From assembly GCA_034440615.1 (NCBI GenBank), contig JAOTOM010004289.1, forward strand, positions 139,501 through 203,500: 64,000 bases of DNA. Direction: 5' to 3'. Below, piece after piece: positions 1-11,654 of the stretch. The first letter of the stretch is position 1. The number at the start of each line of letters is the position of its first letter. The stretch is from Ashinkailepas kermadecensis. Taxonomy: Eukaryota > Arthropoda > Thecostraca > Neolepadidae. Position numbers and translations under genes: made by a program. The notes beneath the pieces were generated by a model. That model was not told the DNA's origin. It worked only from the letters and a program-made list of their open reading frames with translations, and did no database searches.

Positions 1-2
1 AG

Positions 3-305
3 GAAACAATACAAGAGTATAGGGCTTTGATAGGTAGGCTAGCTGTAAGTAGGAAACGAGGAATGGTATCATCCATCCTCCCTATGGTTAACGCAAGCAT
101 AGAGTGGTACTCGAGGGCCATTGGGCTGAATACCAGGGTGGCCAAGATTTGTAAGGAACTTGGGATGGGGTTCTTGGATTTGTGGGGGGATTTCTGGGAG
201 AAGACTGAAATGTTTGCATTAGATGGGTTACATTTGAGCAAGAGAGGAGTTGAATTGCTCAGCAATAGGTATGAGGAGGCTCTCAATAGGAAACAGGGAA
301 ACTAG
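3..305 (+). pseudogene. CR1 ORF1 C-terminal fragment, SGNH/GDSL esterase-like
   Basis: The frame is open from base 3 to the TAG at 303-305, so this is the tail of a longer protein whose start is off the window. The last third contains D-G-L-H-L-S, the D-x-x-H block V of SGNH hydrolases that supplies the catalytic Asp and His, preceded by a hydrophobic strand ending F-L-D-L-W. CR1-clade LINEs are known to carry an esterase domain in ORF1, which fits the endonuclease and RT that follow about 60 bases downstream. The N-terminal blocks with the catalytic Ser are not in the window. Function in retrotransposition is not established; assignment rests on motif and context. Confidence 0.7.
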
Positions 306-361
306 GCAGGTCATGGGGGGATGTAGCTGATCTTGCAAACAAGGGAAGGAATGGTTTATCA

Positions 362-1592
362 TGTTTTTACGTCAATGCCAGAAGTGTTAGGAACAAAATT
401 GGGGAACTGCATGCTTATATGTTGTCTGAAAAGCTAGATTTGGTATGCATAACAGAGGCATGGGTTAATGAAAGCATTTTTGGAGACAACTTGCAAGAAT
501 TCGAATTGACAGGCTACAACATGCATGCTTATCAAAGGCAGGCAAGGATAGGAGGAGGTATACTGTTGTATGTCAGACAAGTAATGAAATGTCATTCCAT
601 AGAAGATAGTGTACATGATGAAGGTGTAGAATCCTTGTGGTTAGATATCATTCTGAAAAATGGAACACAATTTAGGGTTGGGGCATTCTATAGACCTCCA
701 GACCAGAATGAAAACACGGACAGGTTGATGCAGGAAGTAGGAGAGTACAGATGATGCAGGAAGTAGGAGAGTACAGGAGATAACTGTTTTGTTGGGGGAT
801 TTCAACATAACAGGATTGGGAAGCAAAACTATAGGTCTAAACAAATCAGGAAGAAGCTTCATGGATTGTTTTGAGGAGAATTTCTTTTTTCAAATGATAC
901 ACGAACCTACAAGGGAAAATGAAATATTAGATCTTGTGCTTACTAATGAGGACAATTTTGTACAAAATGTGAACATAGGAGAGACTTTGGGTAATAGTGA
1001 TCACAACATTATACGCTTCTTATTGTATGTTGGAAATGTAGGAACCAATAAGACATTGATTCCAAATTTTGCTAAAGGGAATTACAATGAGTTCAGGATC
1101 TTCATGAATGAAATTGATTGGGAAGACTTATTGAAAGGCTTAGATGCTTATGAAATGTGGAGAATGATAAAATATAAACTATTTCAAGGTCAGGATAGGT
1201 TCATTCCCAATAGGGAAATTAGATTAACCAGGGTTAAGCACCCTTCATGGCTGACCAGGGAAGTAAAGCATTTACTGGAGTCAAAGAAGCAGGCATTCAA
1301 GAAACTAAAATATGCTAACTCTGAGGTAAACCTCAAATCATATCAAATAGCTAGAAATAAAGTTAGGAGGTGTGTTAGGGCATCTAAAAGACTGGCTGAA
1401 ATCAAATTATCTCGGGAATGTTCAGCAGGTAATGCTAAGAGATTCTTTAGTTTCTACAAATTGAAGGCTAAAAAGTGTGTTGTAGGACCACTGGAGGTAG
1501 ATGGGGAATTAGTGGTTGATGATTGTGACATTGTGGAATCCTTAGCAAGCAATTCTCATCAGTCTTTACTCAAGATAATTCTGGTAGAATAG
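362..1592 (+). pseudogene. CR1 ORF2 N-terminal part: apurinic-like endonuclease and linker
   Basis: Endonuclease/exonuclease/phosphatase domain of a LINE, which nicks target DNA to prime reverse transcription. From 362 the frame gives F-Y-V-N-A-R-S-V-R-N-K (catalytic Asn region), then C-I-T-E-A-W (catalytic Glu), G-G-G-I-L-L-Y-V and, in another frame from 789, L-L-G-D-F-N (Asp/Asn) and G-N-S-D-H-N (terminal Asp-His). The frame change falls at a 26-bp tandem duplication (725-776). A linker rich in Lys and Arg follows to 1592, where the frame stops before the RT continues in another frame at about 1613. Non-functional copy. Confidence 0.85.
725..776 (+). repeat. 26-bp tandem duplication breaking the endonuclease frame
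   Basis: Bases 725-750 and 751-776 are the same 26-mer apart from its first base. The endonuclease frame ends inside the second copy and homology resumes in a different frame just after it. Because 26 is not a multiple of three, the duplication accounts for at least part of the frame break. Confidence 0.8.
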
Positions 1593-1612
1593 AAATAACT
1601 GAATCATATGCC

Positions 1613-3143
1613 ATGACAGGTGATAGGTTGGAGTATCTTACAATAACTACAGAAGCTGTAGAAAAGCAGTTGCAGAATATAAAGCCTAATAAAGCTTCTG
1701 GACCAGATGATATATATGCTAGGGTTTTAGTAGAGTGTGCTAAAGCTTTAGCAGTTCCTCTAGGTATACTTTTCAGGCGGTCTATGGAATACTCTGAAGT
1801 GCCTGAAGATTGGAGAAATGCAAATGTAGTTCCAATTTTCAAAAAGGGAAGTATGAAGTGTGTAGGGAACTACAGGCCAGTCAGTTTGACCTCAATAGTT
1901 TGCAAGGTACTAGAAAATCTGGCGAAACAGAATGTTCAGATTCATCTTGATAGGCACAATCTTTTAAGGGATACTCAACATGGATTTCGATCTCGAAGGT
2001 CTTGTTTAACTAACCTTTTGGAGTTCATGGAGTATGTTACTAAAGAAGTAGACAATCAAAACAGGATGGATGTTGTGTACTTGGACTTTAGCAAAGCTTT
2101 TGATAAAGTTCCACATAGGAGGCTAATTCATCAACTACAGCAACATGGGATTGTTGGAAAAGTTCTAGGTCGGATTGAAGCATGGTTGAGGGGAAGGAAA
2201 CAAAGGGTAATGTTAAATGGATGTAAATCTGATTGGAAGGATGTTCTGATTGGGGTACCACAGGGCTCTGTTCTAGGGCCACTTCTCTTTATCATCTTTG
2301 GGAATAACATTGAGGTAGGGCTGAGGAATAGAGTGTTCAAATTTGCTTATGACATCAAACTGGTAGGAGTGGCAAACAGTTGTGATCAATCTAGTAATAT
2401 TCAACTAGACTTGGAGGACCTAAAAAAGTGGGCTGATGTCATTCAACTATGACAAGTGTAAGGTTATGCATCTGGGGTCTGGAGGTGAGACTTTCAGATA
2501 TACAATGGGAGGGAGGGAACTGAATGTTATTGAAGAGGAAAGGGACTTAGGTGTGTTGGTTTCAAAAGACCTTAAAGCAGAGAAACAATGTAGCTCAGCT
2601 AGGAACAGGGCACTCAGAATGCTGGGACTCATTAATAGAAGTGTGATGTATAAGAGCAAGGAAGTCATGAAAAAACTGTACTTAGCATATGTGCGACCCC
2701 ACTTGGAATATTCTGTGCAAGCTTGGAGTCCCTACCTAGAAAAAGATATAGACAAGTTAGAAAGAGTGCAACGCAAAGCAACTAAACTCATCAGTGGACT
2801 AGGTAGCTTAGAATATGGAGAATGGCTTGTGGAATTAGATATGTACTCACTCAAGTATAGGAGATTAAGGGGGGACATGATTGAAATGTACAAAATTGTT
2901 AAAGGACTAGATCAGGTCAATTTAAATGGTGCTCTTCAGTTGAAAGTAGCACACAGGGGTCACCAACTCAGGTTAGACAACCTGAGGTGTAGGACAGTTA
3001 AGCGACAGCAGGTCTTCAGTCAAAGGGTTGTTGATCAGTGGAATGGGCTGCCTGCTGATATTGTGGGGAGTTCCTCATTTAATGTATTTAAAAGTAGGGT
3101 GGACAAATTTTTTAGACAGGAAAATCTTGTTTTTGAGTTCTAA
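1613..3143 (+). pseudogene. CR1 ORF2 reverse transcriptase, catalytically dead
   Basis: RT fingers, palm and thumb of a CR1-like LINE. Seen in order: K-A-S-G-P-D-D-I (about 1690), F-K-K-G...N-Y-R-P-V-S-L-T (about 1845-1890), Q-H-G-F-R-S-R-R-S-C, V-Y-L-D-F-S-K-A-F-D-K-V-P-H (about 2075-2115), G-V-P-Q-G-S-V-L-G-P (about 2255), then F-A-Y-D where F-A-D-D is expected (about 2341-2352). The first catalytic Asp of the pair is therefore Tyr (GAT to TAT), which would abolish polymerisation. A frame change near 2440 leads into the thumb (L-G-V-L-V-S-K-D-L) and the C-terminal R-P-H-L-E-Y...W-S-P-Y and Q-W-N-G-L-P blocks. The stop is at 3141. Confidence 0.9.
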
Positions 3144-3418
3144 TTTGGATGGATGGGGTGATATTTATGTTAAATGTGCACGACACAGACCCCTTTAAGC
3201 AGGGGCTATGGTAGCACAATGGGTATGATGGGAGGAGCTTGCAATTGTTGAGGGTGTTATGCATTAGCAAGTGGATGATGCTAGATAGGCTGGGATATAT
3301 AGCTTCCTAGGAACTTGGGATAAGGGATTGATTGGGGTGAGAATATGTACATTTCTAGTACCTTTTCTAGATAGGCTTAACCCAGATGGGCCCCTGTGGC
3401 TCTTATTAAGCCTTAACA

Positions 3419-3450
3419 CTTTATGACTTTATGACTTTATGACTTTATAA
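3419..3450 (+). repeat. 8-bp tandem tail (CTTTATGA)n of the CR1 LINE
   Basis: Three exact copies of the octamer CTTTATGA and a fourth partial copy follow the 3' UTR (3144-3418). A short direct-repeat tail in place of poly(A) is typical of CR1 and L2 type LINEs and marks the 3' end of the element. Confidence 0.85.
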
Positions 3451-5119
3451 CACACACGCGGGAAGGCTTCTCCCATGACGTGAACGGGAGGCGGGGGGGA
3501 TTCAGTACCCCCAAGACATCGGAAACTACTGAAGCTAGAAGCACATAATGGGGAGGGTTGAATGCAGTTGTGGTGGACTCGCTTAATTGTAAATTTCATG
3601 ATCCTAGGTCATGAGGATTTCGGTATCAAATGATGTGAGATCGGCCGACGCACCGCGCCGCCACTCCACGGCAGCGGCGAGGCCTTTGTGACCTTGAACT
3701 CTCGGCGGTCGGCCGGCGGTCGGCCGCCCCTGTTGGTCGAGTTTGCACCCCACAGTTCCTATACTTACCAGCGGATTTATCTTGTGTTGCATAGCATACA
3801 CTGATCAATTTTTAACAAAGTACCAAGATATCATTACAACATCGCCGCCCGTGTATGAGCTATCGTCGAAAAACAGGAGGGGTTGTCGGATTCCGCCCCC
3901 TCCGGACGCGTGTTCACGAGGCTGGCAGACAGCATCCCCACGCGACAGGCTGGCAGACAGGCTGGCAGACAGCATCCCAGCCCACGCGTACCGCCAGCCG
4001 ATGGCAGATTGCTAACTCCATGCCATCCACGGAGGTTGACGCTGACGAATCGAGCCGATTTGAGGGATATGTTTTGGACCTGTGCCAGCTGGTGTCGTTC
4101 TGAGCATACTCAACAGTCGAGTTGTGAGGACGCCAGGGTCACCTGATACCTTCCACGACCCATCCAAGCACCGATCTGCTCGGTTGTATTGTGGTGGGCG
4201 GGTCTTAGAGCAGCTGACATGTTTGTTGTTGCTCTGCAGCTGGATTAGTGAGCAAAGTAGATTGATTTATTTCAGCCAAAGTCTAATACAGATTTCAAAA
4301 TATAGTTCCCGGTTTATTACCTCCTGGTTATGACAATTTAATCCCAGTCTTGATCTTAATCCCCTTTGATACGAGTGCTGCGATTTTTGTGGGCGTCTGT
4401 TGGAATTACACAGTTGCGAAATAAGCTCCGCTTTTCAGACAGGAACAATCACAGCCAACCCCGGCCACTCTCGCCTCTGTTAGTAGACCAAGACCTACCG
4501 AAGTATGCTAACCATAGATTCATATGGTATGGCATGCCTTCATATGGCGTGCAGGGCTTGGGTTTGGCACCATCAGATGTGACACCACTGTTGAAAATAT
4601 GGCTGGTCGAACCGGGCCCCTCCAATATCATTTGGCAACCGGTGACGTCACATAAGCTGGACCATTGGGCCATCCCGTAGGCACTCCAGCCAAACTCCCG
4701 TGTTTTCTGCACGGCATTTCTGTCCTTAAATGTCCATAAAATGTCTCAAAATCGGGTTTATCTGAAAGAATGAAGTGTCTTCACCGCAAATATGAATCTT
4801 GCCTTTCTCCAAAAGCCACCATATTATAATTGGACCCACGTTGACATTTTCCTGTCGCGCGCCGCACGCATCGCGCGGTGCTACGGATAGGAGAAATATG
4901 ACGAGACAGGCCACGTAAAGAGCACGGTTGGCAATGAGGGGTAGGAGCAAATTGAACACAACTGCTGCAACATATTTCCTCCATGACTAAGGTGGTGTGT
5001 ATTCCACGCCAGTGGCGTGCCGAAGGTGCAAGAAAAGGGACAATTACTCCCCCTCCGATATATATAATATACCTACCTATATTATATACCTATAATATAG
5101 ATATATGTAATAAAATATA
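3451..5119. other. No gene recognised
   Basis: Short open frames only, none with recognisable motifs. Two small features are visible: a repeated GGCTGGCAGACAG word at about 3920-3975, and an AT-rich stretch of TATA-type repeats at about 5056-5128. If the transporter gene is transcribed through here this is intron or upstream sequence. Confidence 0.4.
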
Positions 5120-6660
5120 TAATACCTCGAAATAACACCCAGACAATGGGTATGGCTCATGGATGCAGCACATTGAAGTGTCTGACCTACAATCTCATAG
5201 TTTGACCTATGTTAAAAAAATATTGTTTTGACCTTGTACTATTGCCATATACGGGGTACCGAATAATCCCTTCCTAAATACATTCATCGGATGGAAATGA
5301 GTGCAAAATAACCTCCCATCGGGAAAGAAAGCAGCACATCCAAGCATGTCACCTTCAATGTCACCATTTAACCGCAGGTCAACGAGGACTTTAACATTAC
5401 ACCCCATGGGCAAATCACGGGGTACCGAATTACATTTTCCTGAATGCATTTATCGGATGGATATTAGCGTTGAATAGTCGCCCACCAAGCAAGGAAGCAG
5501 CACATCCGACCATGTGACCTTCAAGGCCAGCATTTAACCTCAGGTCAGATTTGATGAAATTCAGAAAATGAAAGTGGTCCACTGGGGTTCCGTATGTGGG
5601 CTAAACGAAGCGTTGTTGAATGCTCCTGTACGGTGCATGTATGCCTGCGAAGGTTGTGTCAAATTTTCAAACGACTCGGAGGATATTGGTAAATGCATTG
5701 CTGAATGCGTTGTTGAACGGGATGCTAATGCTACCTGATGAAATGCGTCATGGCTATAGGTCAGGTTACGCAGTGTGCTGCTTCTTGTATTGATAGCGCA
5801 TGCATCAGTGTTGAGACAGTCTACATTCAATGCTTCGTTTGGTCCACATACCCCAGTGGACCCCAGTCCACATACCCCAGAAAGTGGTCCACCCCAGTGG
5901 ACCACTTTCATTTTCTGAATTTCATCAAACCTGACCTGAGGTCAAACGCTGAGGGTCACATGCTCTGATGTGCTGTTTCCTTGCTCGGTGGGCGATTATT
6001 TGACGCTAATATCCATCCGATAAATGTATTCAGGAAAATGTTATTCGGTGCCCCGTGATTTTCCCATAGGGTGTAATGTTAAAGTCTTCGTTGACCTGAC
6101 GTTAAATGGTGACCTTGAAGGTGACATGCTTGGATGTGCTGCTTTCTTGCCCAAGGGAGATTATTTGGCGCTAATGTCCATCTGATGAATGTATTTAGGA
6201 AGGTATTATTCGGAACCCCGTAGATGGCAATAGTGCAAGGTGAAAACAATATTTTGTGAACATAGGTCAAACTATGAGATTATAGATCAGACGCTTCAAC
6301 GTGCTGCATCCATGAGCCATACCGAATGTCTGGAAGTTATTTCGTGGTGTCAAATACATTTTTGCGGAAATTATCGGATAAACAAGAATTTGGTATATTT
6401 ACTATTTTTGGCATTTTCTTTGCGAGCGGTGATTAATCGGTGACCATAATGGGCCATTTTGATCGATGTGCTCTGTGCACGTGCTATGTAGACTAACAAC
6501 TGCAAAAATCAGGTATATCCAATGTATCACCATGATTGTATTCGGTACCCCGAAAATAGATATAGTGCATGAGTAAAACCAACTTTGGTGACCTGTGGTC
6601 AAACTGTGACATTGAAGGTCACGTAATTCGATGTGCTGCATCTTTGATGGACAGCGGACA
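5120..6660. repeat. ~166-bp satellite-like monomers in head-to-head inverted array
   Basis: A recurring word TGCTG (or its complement) preceded by GATG marks each monomer. It occurs in minus orientation at about 5165, 5331 and 5497 (spacing 166, 166) and in plus orientation at about 5971, 6137, 6302, 6470 and 6635 (spacing 166, 165, 168, 165). Other shared words are GGGGTACCGAAT, CATTTATCGGATGGA and the CATGTGACCTTCAA type box. The left arm (about 5120-5588) is the reverse complement of about 5889-6355, with diverged extra monomers continuing to about 6660. The spacer 5589-5888 has its own smaller inverted words around AGTGGTCCAC. It could be a satellite array with an internal inversion, or a foldback transposon built from tandem units. 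Confidence 0.8.
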
Positions 6661-7740
6661 TCTATGCGTTGGAATCATTCGGGTAAGTGAAACACCTTGA
6701 ATTGTATGCGATCCCCCGTTTTTGACCCGAATGACCTTTCTTAACCTCTGGAGATCCAACTGCTCGTCCTACTGAATAATTGTGTTTGCCTTACTTTTGC
6801 AAGCGACAAGGATCACATCCCGAAAAAATGAGCAATCGGAGAGTATGCGAATAGGATGCTGAATGCCAATACGAATGCGTTGCTAATATCATGGACATTC
6901 GAGGCCCGACATCTTGCGTTGGGACACCAAAGTTCGCGCTTGAGCTAAAAATGATCGAGCCGAGGCCCGAAGAACTGCGCTGGGGCCCTAAAAATTCCAG
7001 TTAAAAAATGACCCGGCAGTTTCACGTCAGGAACCACACAGCTTCGCGTGGGGGACCCAAATATATAGAGCAGGGCCTCAAGATCATAGCTGAATATATA
7101 TGTATATATCTATATATATATATATATATACCCTATTACTACTTGACATGTGGCTCGGAAGCAAATAGTAAGGCACAAATCATGCCACATATGGTTCCTT
7201 TTGATCGTTACCTCATGGTTCCCATGTGCTAGCAATGATTGTGGACTATGGGAGCATTTGTTATAACATCATTTTTGTCACATGTAGCGTGCACGGTGTC
7301 CAGAGTCAAATATTTCCAGATCGAGCTAGCTAGGCCCAGGCAGATTGTTTGTTAAATCCAGCTTTGGCTCCAGTTTCACTCAGTCAGGTTTCCATGGTAA
7401 GGAAAGACACCAGTTTGAAGTGTGCTGTTCCGGTTTTTTCCCCATGAACTGAAGAATTTCTGCACCCAACGTAAAAGCGTTTTCAATATCCAAAGAATGC
7501 ATACGATATTTCTCAGTCCAATACCAATTTTCCATACAAGCAATCAATTATCACGATAAGCTTAAAAACATCATTCTGTATTCGTCGCGCAACAGATGAA
7601 GGTTTAGCCAGGACTAATAACATATTTAGTATAGTAGGTTCTATATTATAATTATCGCACATTTATATTTGTGTCATCAGGGCTGGCACTAAAAAACGTT
7701 AAAAAATCTGTTGTTCCCTTTATTATTACTACCCAGGGTC
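6661..7740. other. No gene recognised; short AT microsatellite
   Basis: No coding or structural RNA signal seen. A (TA)n microsatellite lies at about 7098-7131. Confidence 0.4.
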
Positions 7741-7820
7741 GAGCCGGTCGTACCTGAAGGTACTGATGACGTACCTGAAGGTACCGTTACCTGAAGGTAC
7801 CGTTACCTGAAGGGACACGC
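7741..7820. repeat. Short tandem repeat with palindromic GGTACC core
   Basis: The word TACCTGAAGGTAC and close variants occur four times. Each unit is itself nearly palindromic, so single strands could fold. Confidence 0.7.
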
Positions 7821-8049
7821 GATGTTGATCACGGAACACGTTTCGTGAAGCGAATCATCCAGAATTCAGAGCTGACCTCTTCGCGCTGTTCATGCTGACC
7901 CCTGACTAGCAATGCGACCGCTAAGTGCCTAAATTGCGTCCTGTGACCTTTGAGCCATGATTTTCCCTCAGAATGTGAAGATGTCCTCAATTTGTGATCA
8001 ATGACCTGGAAGTAGGATGTGCAGGCGATACTCACCGATATCCTCTGGT

Positions 8050-8335
8050 CTGCGACCGGTGACCTTTGACATATTATACTGACCTGTGCCCCTGACCTGT
8101 GCCACTGGCCTGTATTGCCCTGGCCTGTAGCAGTGACCTGGAACTCTGATCTGTGACTCTAACCTGTGACTCCGATCTGCAACTATGACCTGTGACCCAG
8201 ACCTGTAGCCGGCACCGATAACTCTGACCTGTGAATCTGACCTGTGACCCTGACCTGCAACCCAGACCTGTGACCGTGACCTGTGACCCTCAGTCTGCGG
8301 CGGGGTGCGGAGATGTTTGACGTCCGACCTGTGGC
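8050..8335. repeat. Degenerate CCTGTGACC-type minisatellite abutting a splice acceptor
   Basis: About 18 imperfect copies of a 12-16-bp word built on GACCTGTGAC run up to the acceptor of the first transporter exon. The last copy, GACCTGTGGCCTGTCCCCAG, supplies that acceptor's pyrimidine-poor tract. Confidence 0.7.
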
Positions 8336-8345
8336 CTGTCCCCAG

Positions 8346-8542
8346 GGTGTAGAGATCGCCCTGCTGGTGCTGGCCGTCGAGATGGCGCCGTCAAAGTCGC
8401 GCCCAATCGCGCCGCTCATTCTGTACGTGGCGTACGCCATCGGGCAGGTGCTGCTCAGCCTGCAGGCGCTGCTGTTCCAATCTTGGTGGAAGCTACAGCT
8501 GGCCATCAGCGTCGAGAACATCCTGCTCATACCATTCTCATG
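8346..8542 (+). CDS. SLC22-family transporter, internal exon A (membrane hairpin)
   Basis: Internal coding exon with acceptor CCCCAG at 8340-8345 and donor GTCAGT at 8543. Phase is 0 at the start (as read here) and 2 at the end (TG|G, Trp). It reads V-E-I-A-L-L-V-L-A-V-E-M, then a basic S-K-S-R-P-I-A-P-L turn, a hydrophobic helix Y-V-A-Y-A-I-G-Q-V-L-L, a short W-W-K-L-Q-L-A-I-S segment and L-L-I-P-F-S-W. This helix-R-helix-W-R-x-L-Q pattern is that of SLC22 organic ion transporters around the fifth and sixth membrane segments. Frame and phase join perfectly to the exon at 15239. The member and its substrate cannot be told from this part. The start is less certain than the donor because the acceptor lies in a minisatellite. 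Confidence 0.8.
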
Positions 8543-9335
8543 GTCAGTGGAGCGCCCTCGCGAGTCCCTGTCGCTGACGGCTGTGGTAGGTGGTGCTGTC
8601 CGGAATGTCACTGATCTGGTGCTGGTGGCACCTTAAAGGAAGCGTTTCTTTGTCACCCAGTCAGTTATTCCGACTGATGATGGGCACTGGTGATTGATTA
8701 TCAGTGTTGAATGAACTTTTGCGATTATCGATGATCAGCGGATCTGTGATGTGAACAATTATGTGGATTGGTATGCTATTTGTATTCGTTTCATGGAAGG
8801 TGTATCAAAGCAGTGCTAAATTTTACATGTTTTATGATGTTAAAGAAGGTTCCTCTTTTCGTCGCAGTCATGGTGATGTCAACGCTCTACCTCCTCTGTG
8901 TATATTCTAGATCGATGAAACACGGAACTACTTCATTATTTAGTACTTACCTGCCTTTTTATTTAATCAGAGGTCTGAAAAATTAGGCCTCCCACAGAGT
9001 AGCTCATTTATATCCAATCGTGATTTAGCCTTCCTGATAAGCAAAAAAAAGAAAGCTAGGTGACTCACCCTAAGCGTCGAAATGTTGGAGTATTTTAATT
9101 GAGCTACCTTTTTATGCTATTGCTTAGAGAGATGATTGGCTTTTCGATGTATCGGGAGAAAAAGCTTGCTCTCATCAATATGAAATTTGTGTGTTCTTTT
9201 CGTTAGTCCCTCACTCTCACAGTCAAGTGGACGACTTTTTACGACTTCTGTGGCGGATTTTCCTACTGCGTTTGGTAATCAAGATTGGTGGCATGATGTG
9301 GCGATCACGATCTCCAACTATAAGTTGTCTTTGTC

Positions 9336-9572
9336 CAGTGGCGGATGCTGGAGGGGGCTACGGGGGCCATGGCCAACCAAGAGGCCGATTTTTGCAAATG
9401 TTTGCACTAAAATGGCATTTACTCGAAGTCTACGAACATTTGATGGGATAAATATTGTCTTAGAATACCAAACCAATGTTTGTTGTTCACTTCTAGTGAG
9501 TTTTTCGAAATTGCAGAACATTTTGTAAAGATTTCCCCACCCCCTCCAGCCAGGTTTCTGGATCCGCCCCTG
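9336..9572. mobile_element. hAT-like MITE, 237 bp
   Basis: The left end CAGTGGCGGATGCTGG and the right end CCAGGTTTCTGGATCCGCCCCTG are imperfect inverted repeats (CAGnGGCGGATnC type). The flanks are TCTTTGTC (9328-9335) and TCTCTGCC (9573-9580), an 8-bp target duplication with two differences. An 8-bp duplication and CAG-type ends are hAT features. There is no coding capacity. Two changes in the duplication suggest an old insertion. Confidence 0.7.
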
Positions 9573-9691
9573 TCTCTGCCATCGGTCCAGAGCTGTCACG
9601 ACCTGTCGTGACGAGCTGAGTCATTGCCAATAACAATCACTTATCACGATCAGTGGTCCCTCCTGGTCCGTGTCCATTATTCTATCAGTCG

Positions 9692-9975
9692 GCGGTACTG
9701 GCCACCGGGATAGTTCACGGCTCCCCAAGTCTCGGTGCTGGCCACCAGTTCACGGCTCCCCAAGTCTCGGTGCTGGCCACCAGTTCACGGCTCCCCAAGT
9801 CTCGGTGCTGGCCACCAGTTCACGGCTCCCCAAGTCTCGGTGCTGGCCACCGGGGCAGTTCACGGCTCCCCAAGTATCGGTACTGGTCACCGGGACAGTT
9901 CACGGCTCCCCAAGTCTCGGTACTGGCCACCGGGACAGTTCACGGCTCCCCAAGTCTCGGTACTGGCCATCCTGG
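9692..9975. repeat. 35-41-bp minisatellite, 7 copies
   Basis: The unit is TTCACGGCTCCCCAAGTCTC plus a GGTGCTGGCCACC half. Two length classes exist, differing by a CGGGACAG insertion. Copies are nearly identical, so expansion was recent. Confidence 0.9.
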
Positions 9976-10561
9976 TAGCGCAGTTGTAGCAACCGTGGAA
10001 CATTACTTTTCCGTGCCTCATGTTCATGTCGTGACTCTCGGCCAGTCTTCTCTTTAGCCCTCTCGAACTCTGTACTGTATGTTCAGTAGCTTAGCCGCTC
10101 TCCCGCTCCCATTCCCCTGAAATCGCTTCCAGATGTGTGCATGGCCTTCTGCGCCACTGCCTTGGTTGGCGACGGCGGCCCCTGGTAGTGTAGTGGCTTT
10201 GTGTGCGTAGGGTGCGTAACACGTGTCGTTCAGATGAAATCGAGTGATGCTTCTGCGAGCGGGTACGGCACGACTGAACGTGCACCCTTGGGCACGGGTA
10301 CGGCACGACTGAACGTGCACCCTTGGGAACGTGCACCTCGTGCGGTAGTCGCCGTGCCGGCCAATACCGCACGAACAGTGGTCACCTTGGGCTCAGCGCG
10401 GTAATAATGGACTTGCAAAACCCGTACCACAATCGGCAACCGCAGAAGCACTTCTCACTAATCTCTAGCTAACGGCGAAACTCCCGAGCGTGAATCTGAC
10501 ACGAAACTCAGCAGATTCTGCGATTTCCAAAGCTTGGCTGCTGGCTTATCCTCTCGAGTAC

Positions 10562-10990
10562 ATGCGAACCAGGCCTGATCCGGCTATAGAGAAGATGCGA
10601 ACCAGGGCTGATCCGACTATAGAGAAGATGCGAACCATGGACTGATCCGGAACATAGCCTACCACTCACCAGGAGTCTCTCCCTTCCGAATTAGTAGGTC
10701 GTGCATAGCTACCCCTCATCACGAGTTGCTCGCCTCCGAATTAGAAGGTGATGCATAGCTACCCCTCACCAGGGTCGCTCCCCACCGAATTAGTGGGTGG
10801 ACAGGTGGAGCATAGCTACCCCTCACCTGGAGTCGCTCTCCAACGAATTAGTAGGTGGACAGATGGAGCATAGCTACCCCTTACCAGGAGTCGCTGTGCC
10901 ATACATACGCCTACGTGTGCCTTACATATGTGTATGCGTGCCATACATACGTGTACGCGTGCCTTACATACGTGTACCCGTATGCATACA
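10562..10990. repeat. Three adjoining minisatellites (33-, ~58- and ~20-bp units)
   Basis: 10562-10650 has three copies of a 33-bp unit starting ATGCGAACCAGG. 10650-10900 has five copies of a ~56-62-bp unit with CATAGCTACCCCTCACCAGG. 10905-10990 has four copies of a ~20-bp unit CATACATACGTGTACGCGTG. The three units are unrelated in sequence yet lie end to end. Confidence 0.85.
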
Positions 10991-11654
10991 CATAGCTAAT
11001 CTGTGCTTGTGAAAAAACAATGCGCTTGCTATTTATCTGTATTCACTTTTTTTTGGTATTTCGCACGCATGGCAGCAATTTAAATTAACTTAGATGAGTT
11101 GCTTCTACCAAGAATCAGCATCTGCGCTTGCTTAAGCAAAACAGATGTGAGTGAATGATGATGAGCTTGGAGGTCTGACGCAGCATCAAGGCAGATGCTC
11201 GATGGAGTTACTAATGACAAAGATGCAGACAAATTACAACAATAATGTTTAGACTATGCATAGATGATGCTTTGGCGCATCGGTCTGTGCGTTACGGAAT
11301 ATATGAGATCCGCTCTTGGCTCGATTTCGAACCCTTCTGGTAATAAAAAGGGATCCGTCATATAATTTAGAAGTAGAATATATAATATCATGGAATGTCC
11401 ATAAAGTGGAGTCATAAATTAGACATACAATGCCAATTAATGGATCACTTTCTGCGACTAAGTTTAAATTCAACAAATAGACTCCAGATGATAGATCTTG
11501 CTGTTCAAGCCATCAGCTTTTAGTTCACAATGAAATCCGAAATGCATCGAATTGGCACATAATTCGCTGCAAGAATTCAACAACCTTTTCCTTAAAATAA
11601 ATGATTGTGAGTGGAACCGCTCCGAATACCCATTGGTTGTCGATTACAGCGCTC

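Larger units (their letters stand above)
1..3450 (+). mobile_element. CR1-like non-LTR retrotransposon (LINE), 5' end outside window
   Basis: The order is an esterase-type ORF1 remnant, an endonuclease, a reverse transcriptase, a short 3' UTR and an 8-bp tandem repeat tail. This order and tail type are known for CR1-clade LINEs, whose 3' ends carry short direct repeats instead of poly(A). The RT carries the CR1-like block order: K-A-S-G-P-D, Y-R-P-V-S-L-T, Q-H-G-F, D-F-S-K-A-F-D, G-V-P-Q-G-S-V-L-G-P, then a long C-terminal region ending in W-N-G-L-P. The copy is dead: the reading frame breaks near 750, 1590 and 2445, and the catalytic A-D-D is A-Y-D. The 5' end lies left of base 1. Confidence 0.9.

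Noticed and set aside
9692..9975. CRISPR-like direct repeats
   Set aside because: Repeats are contiguous without unique spacers, and the DNA is clearly from an animal.
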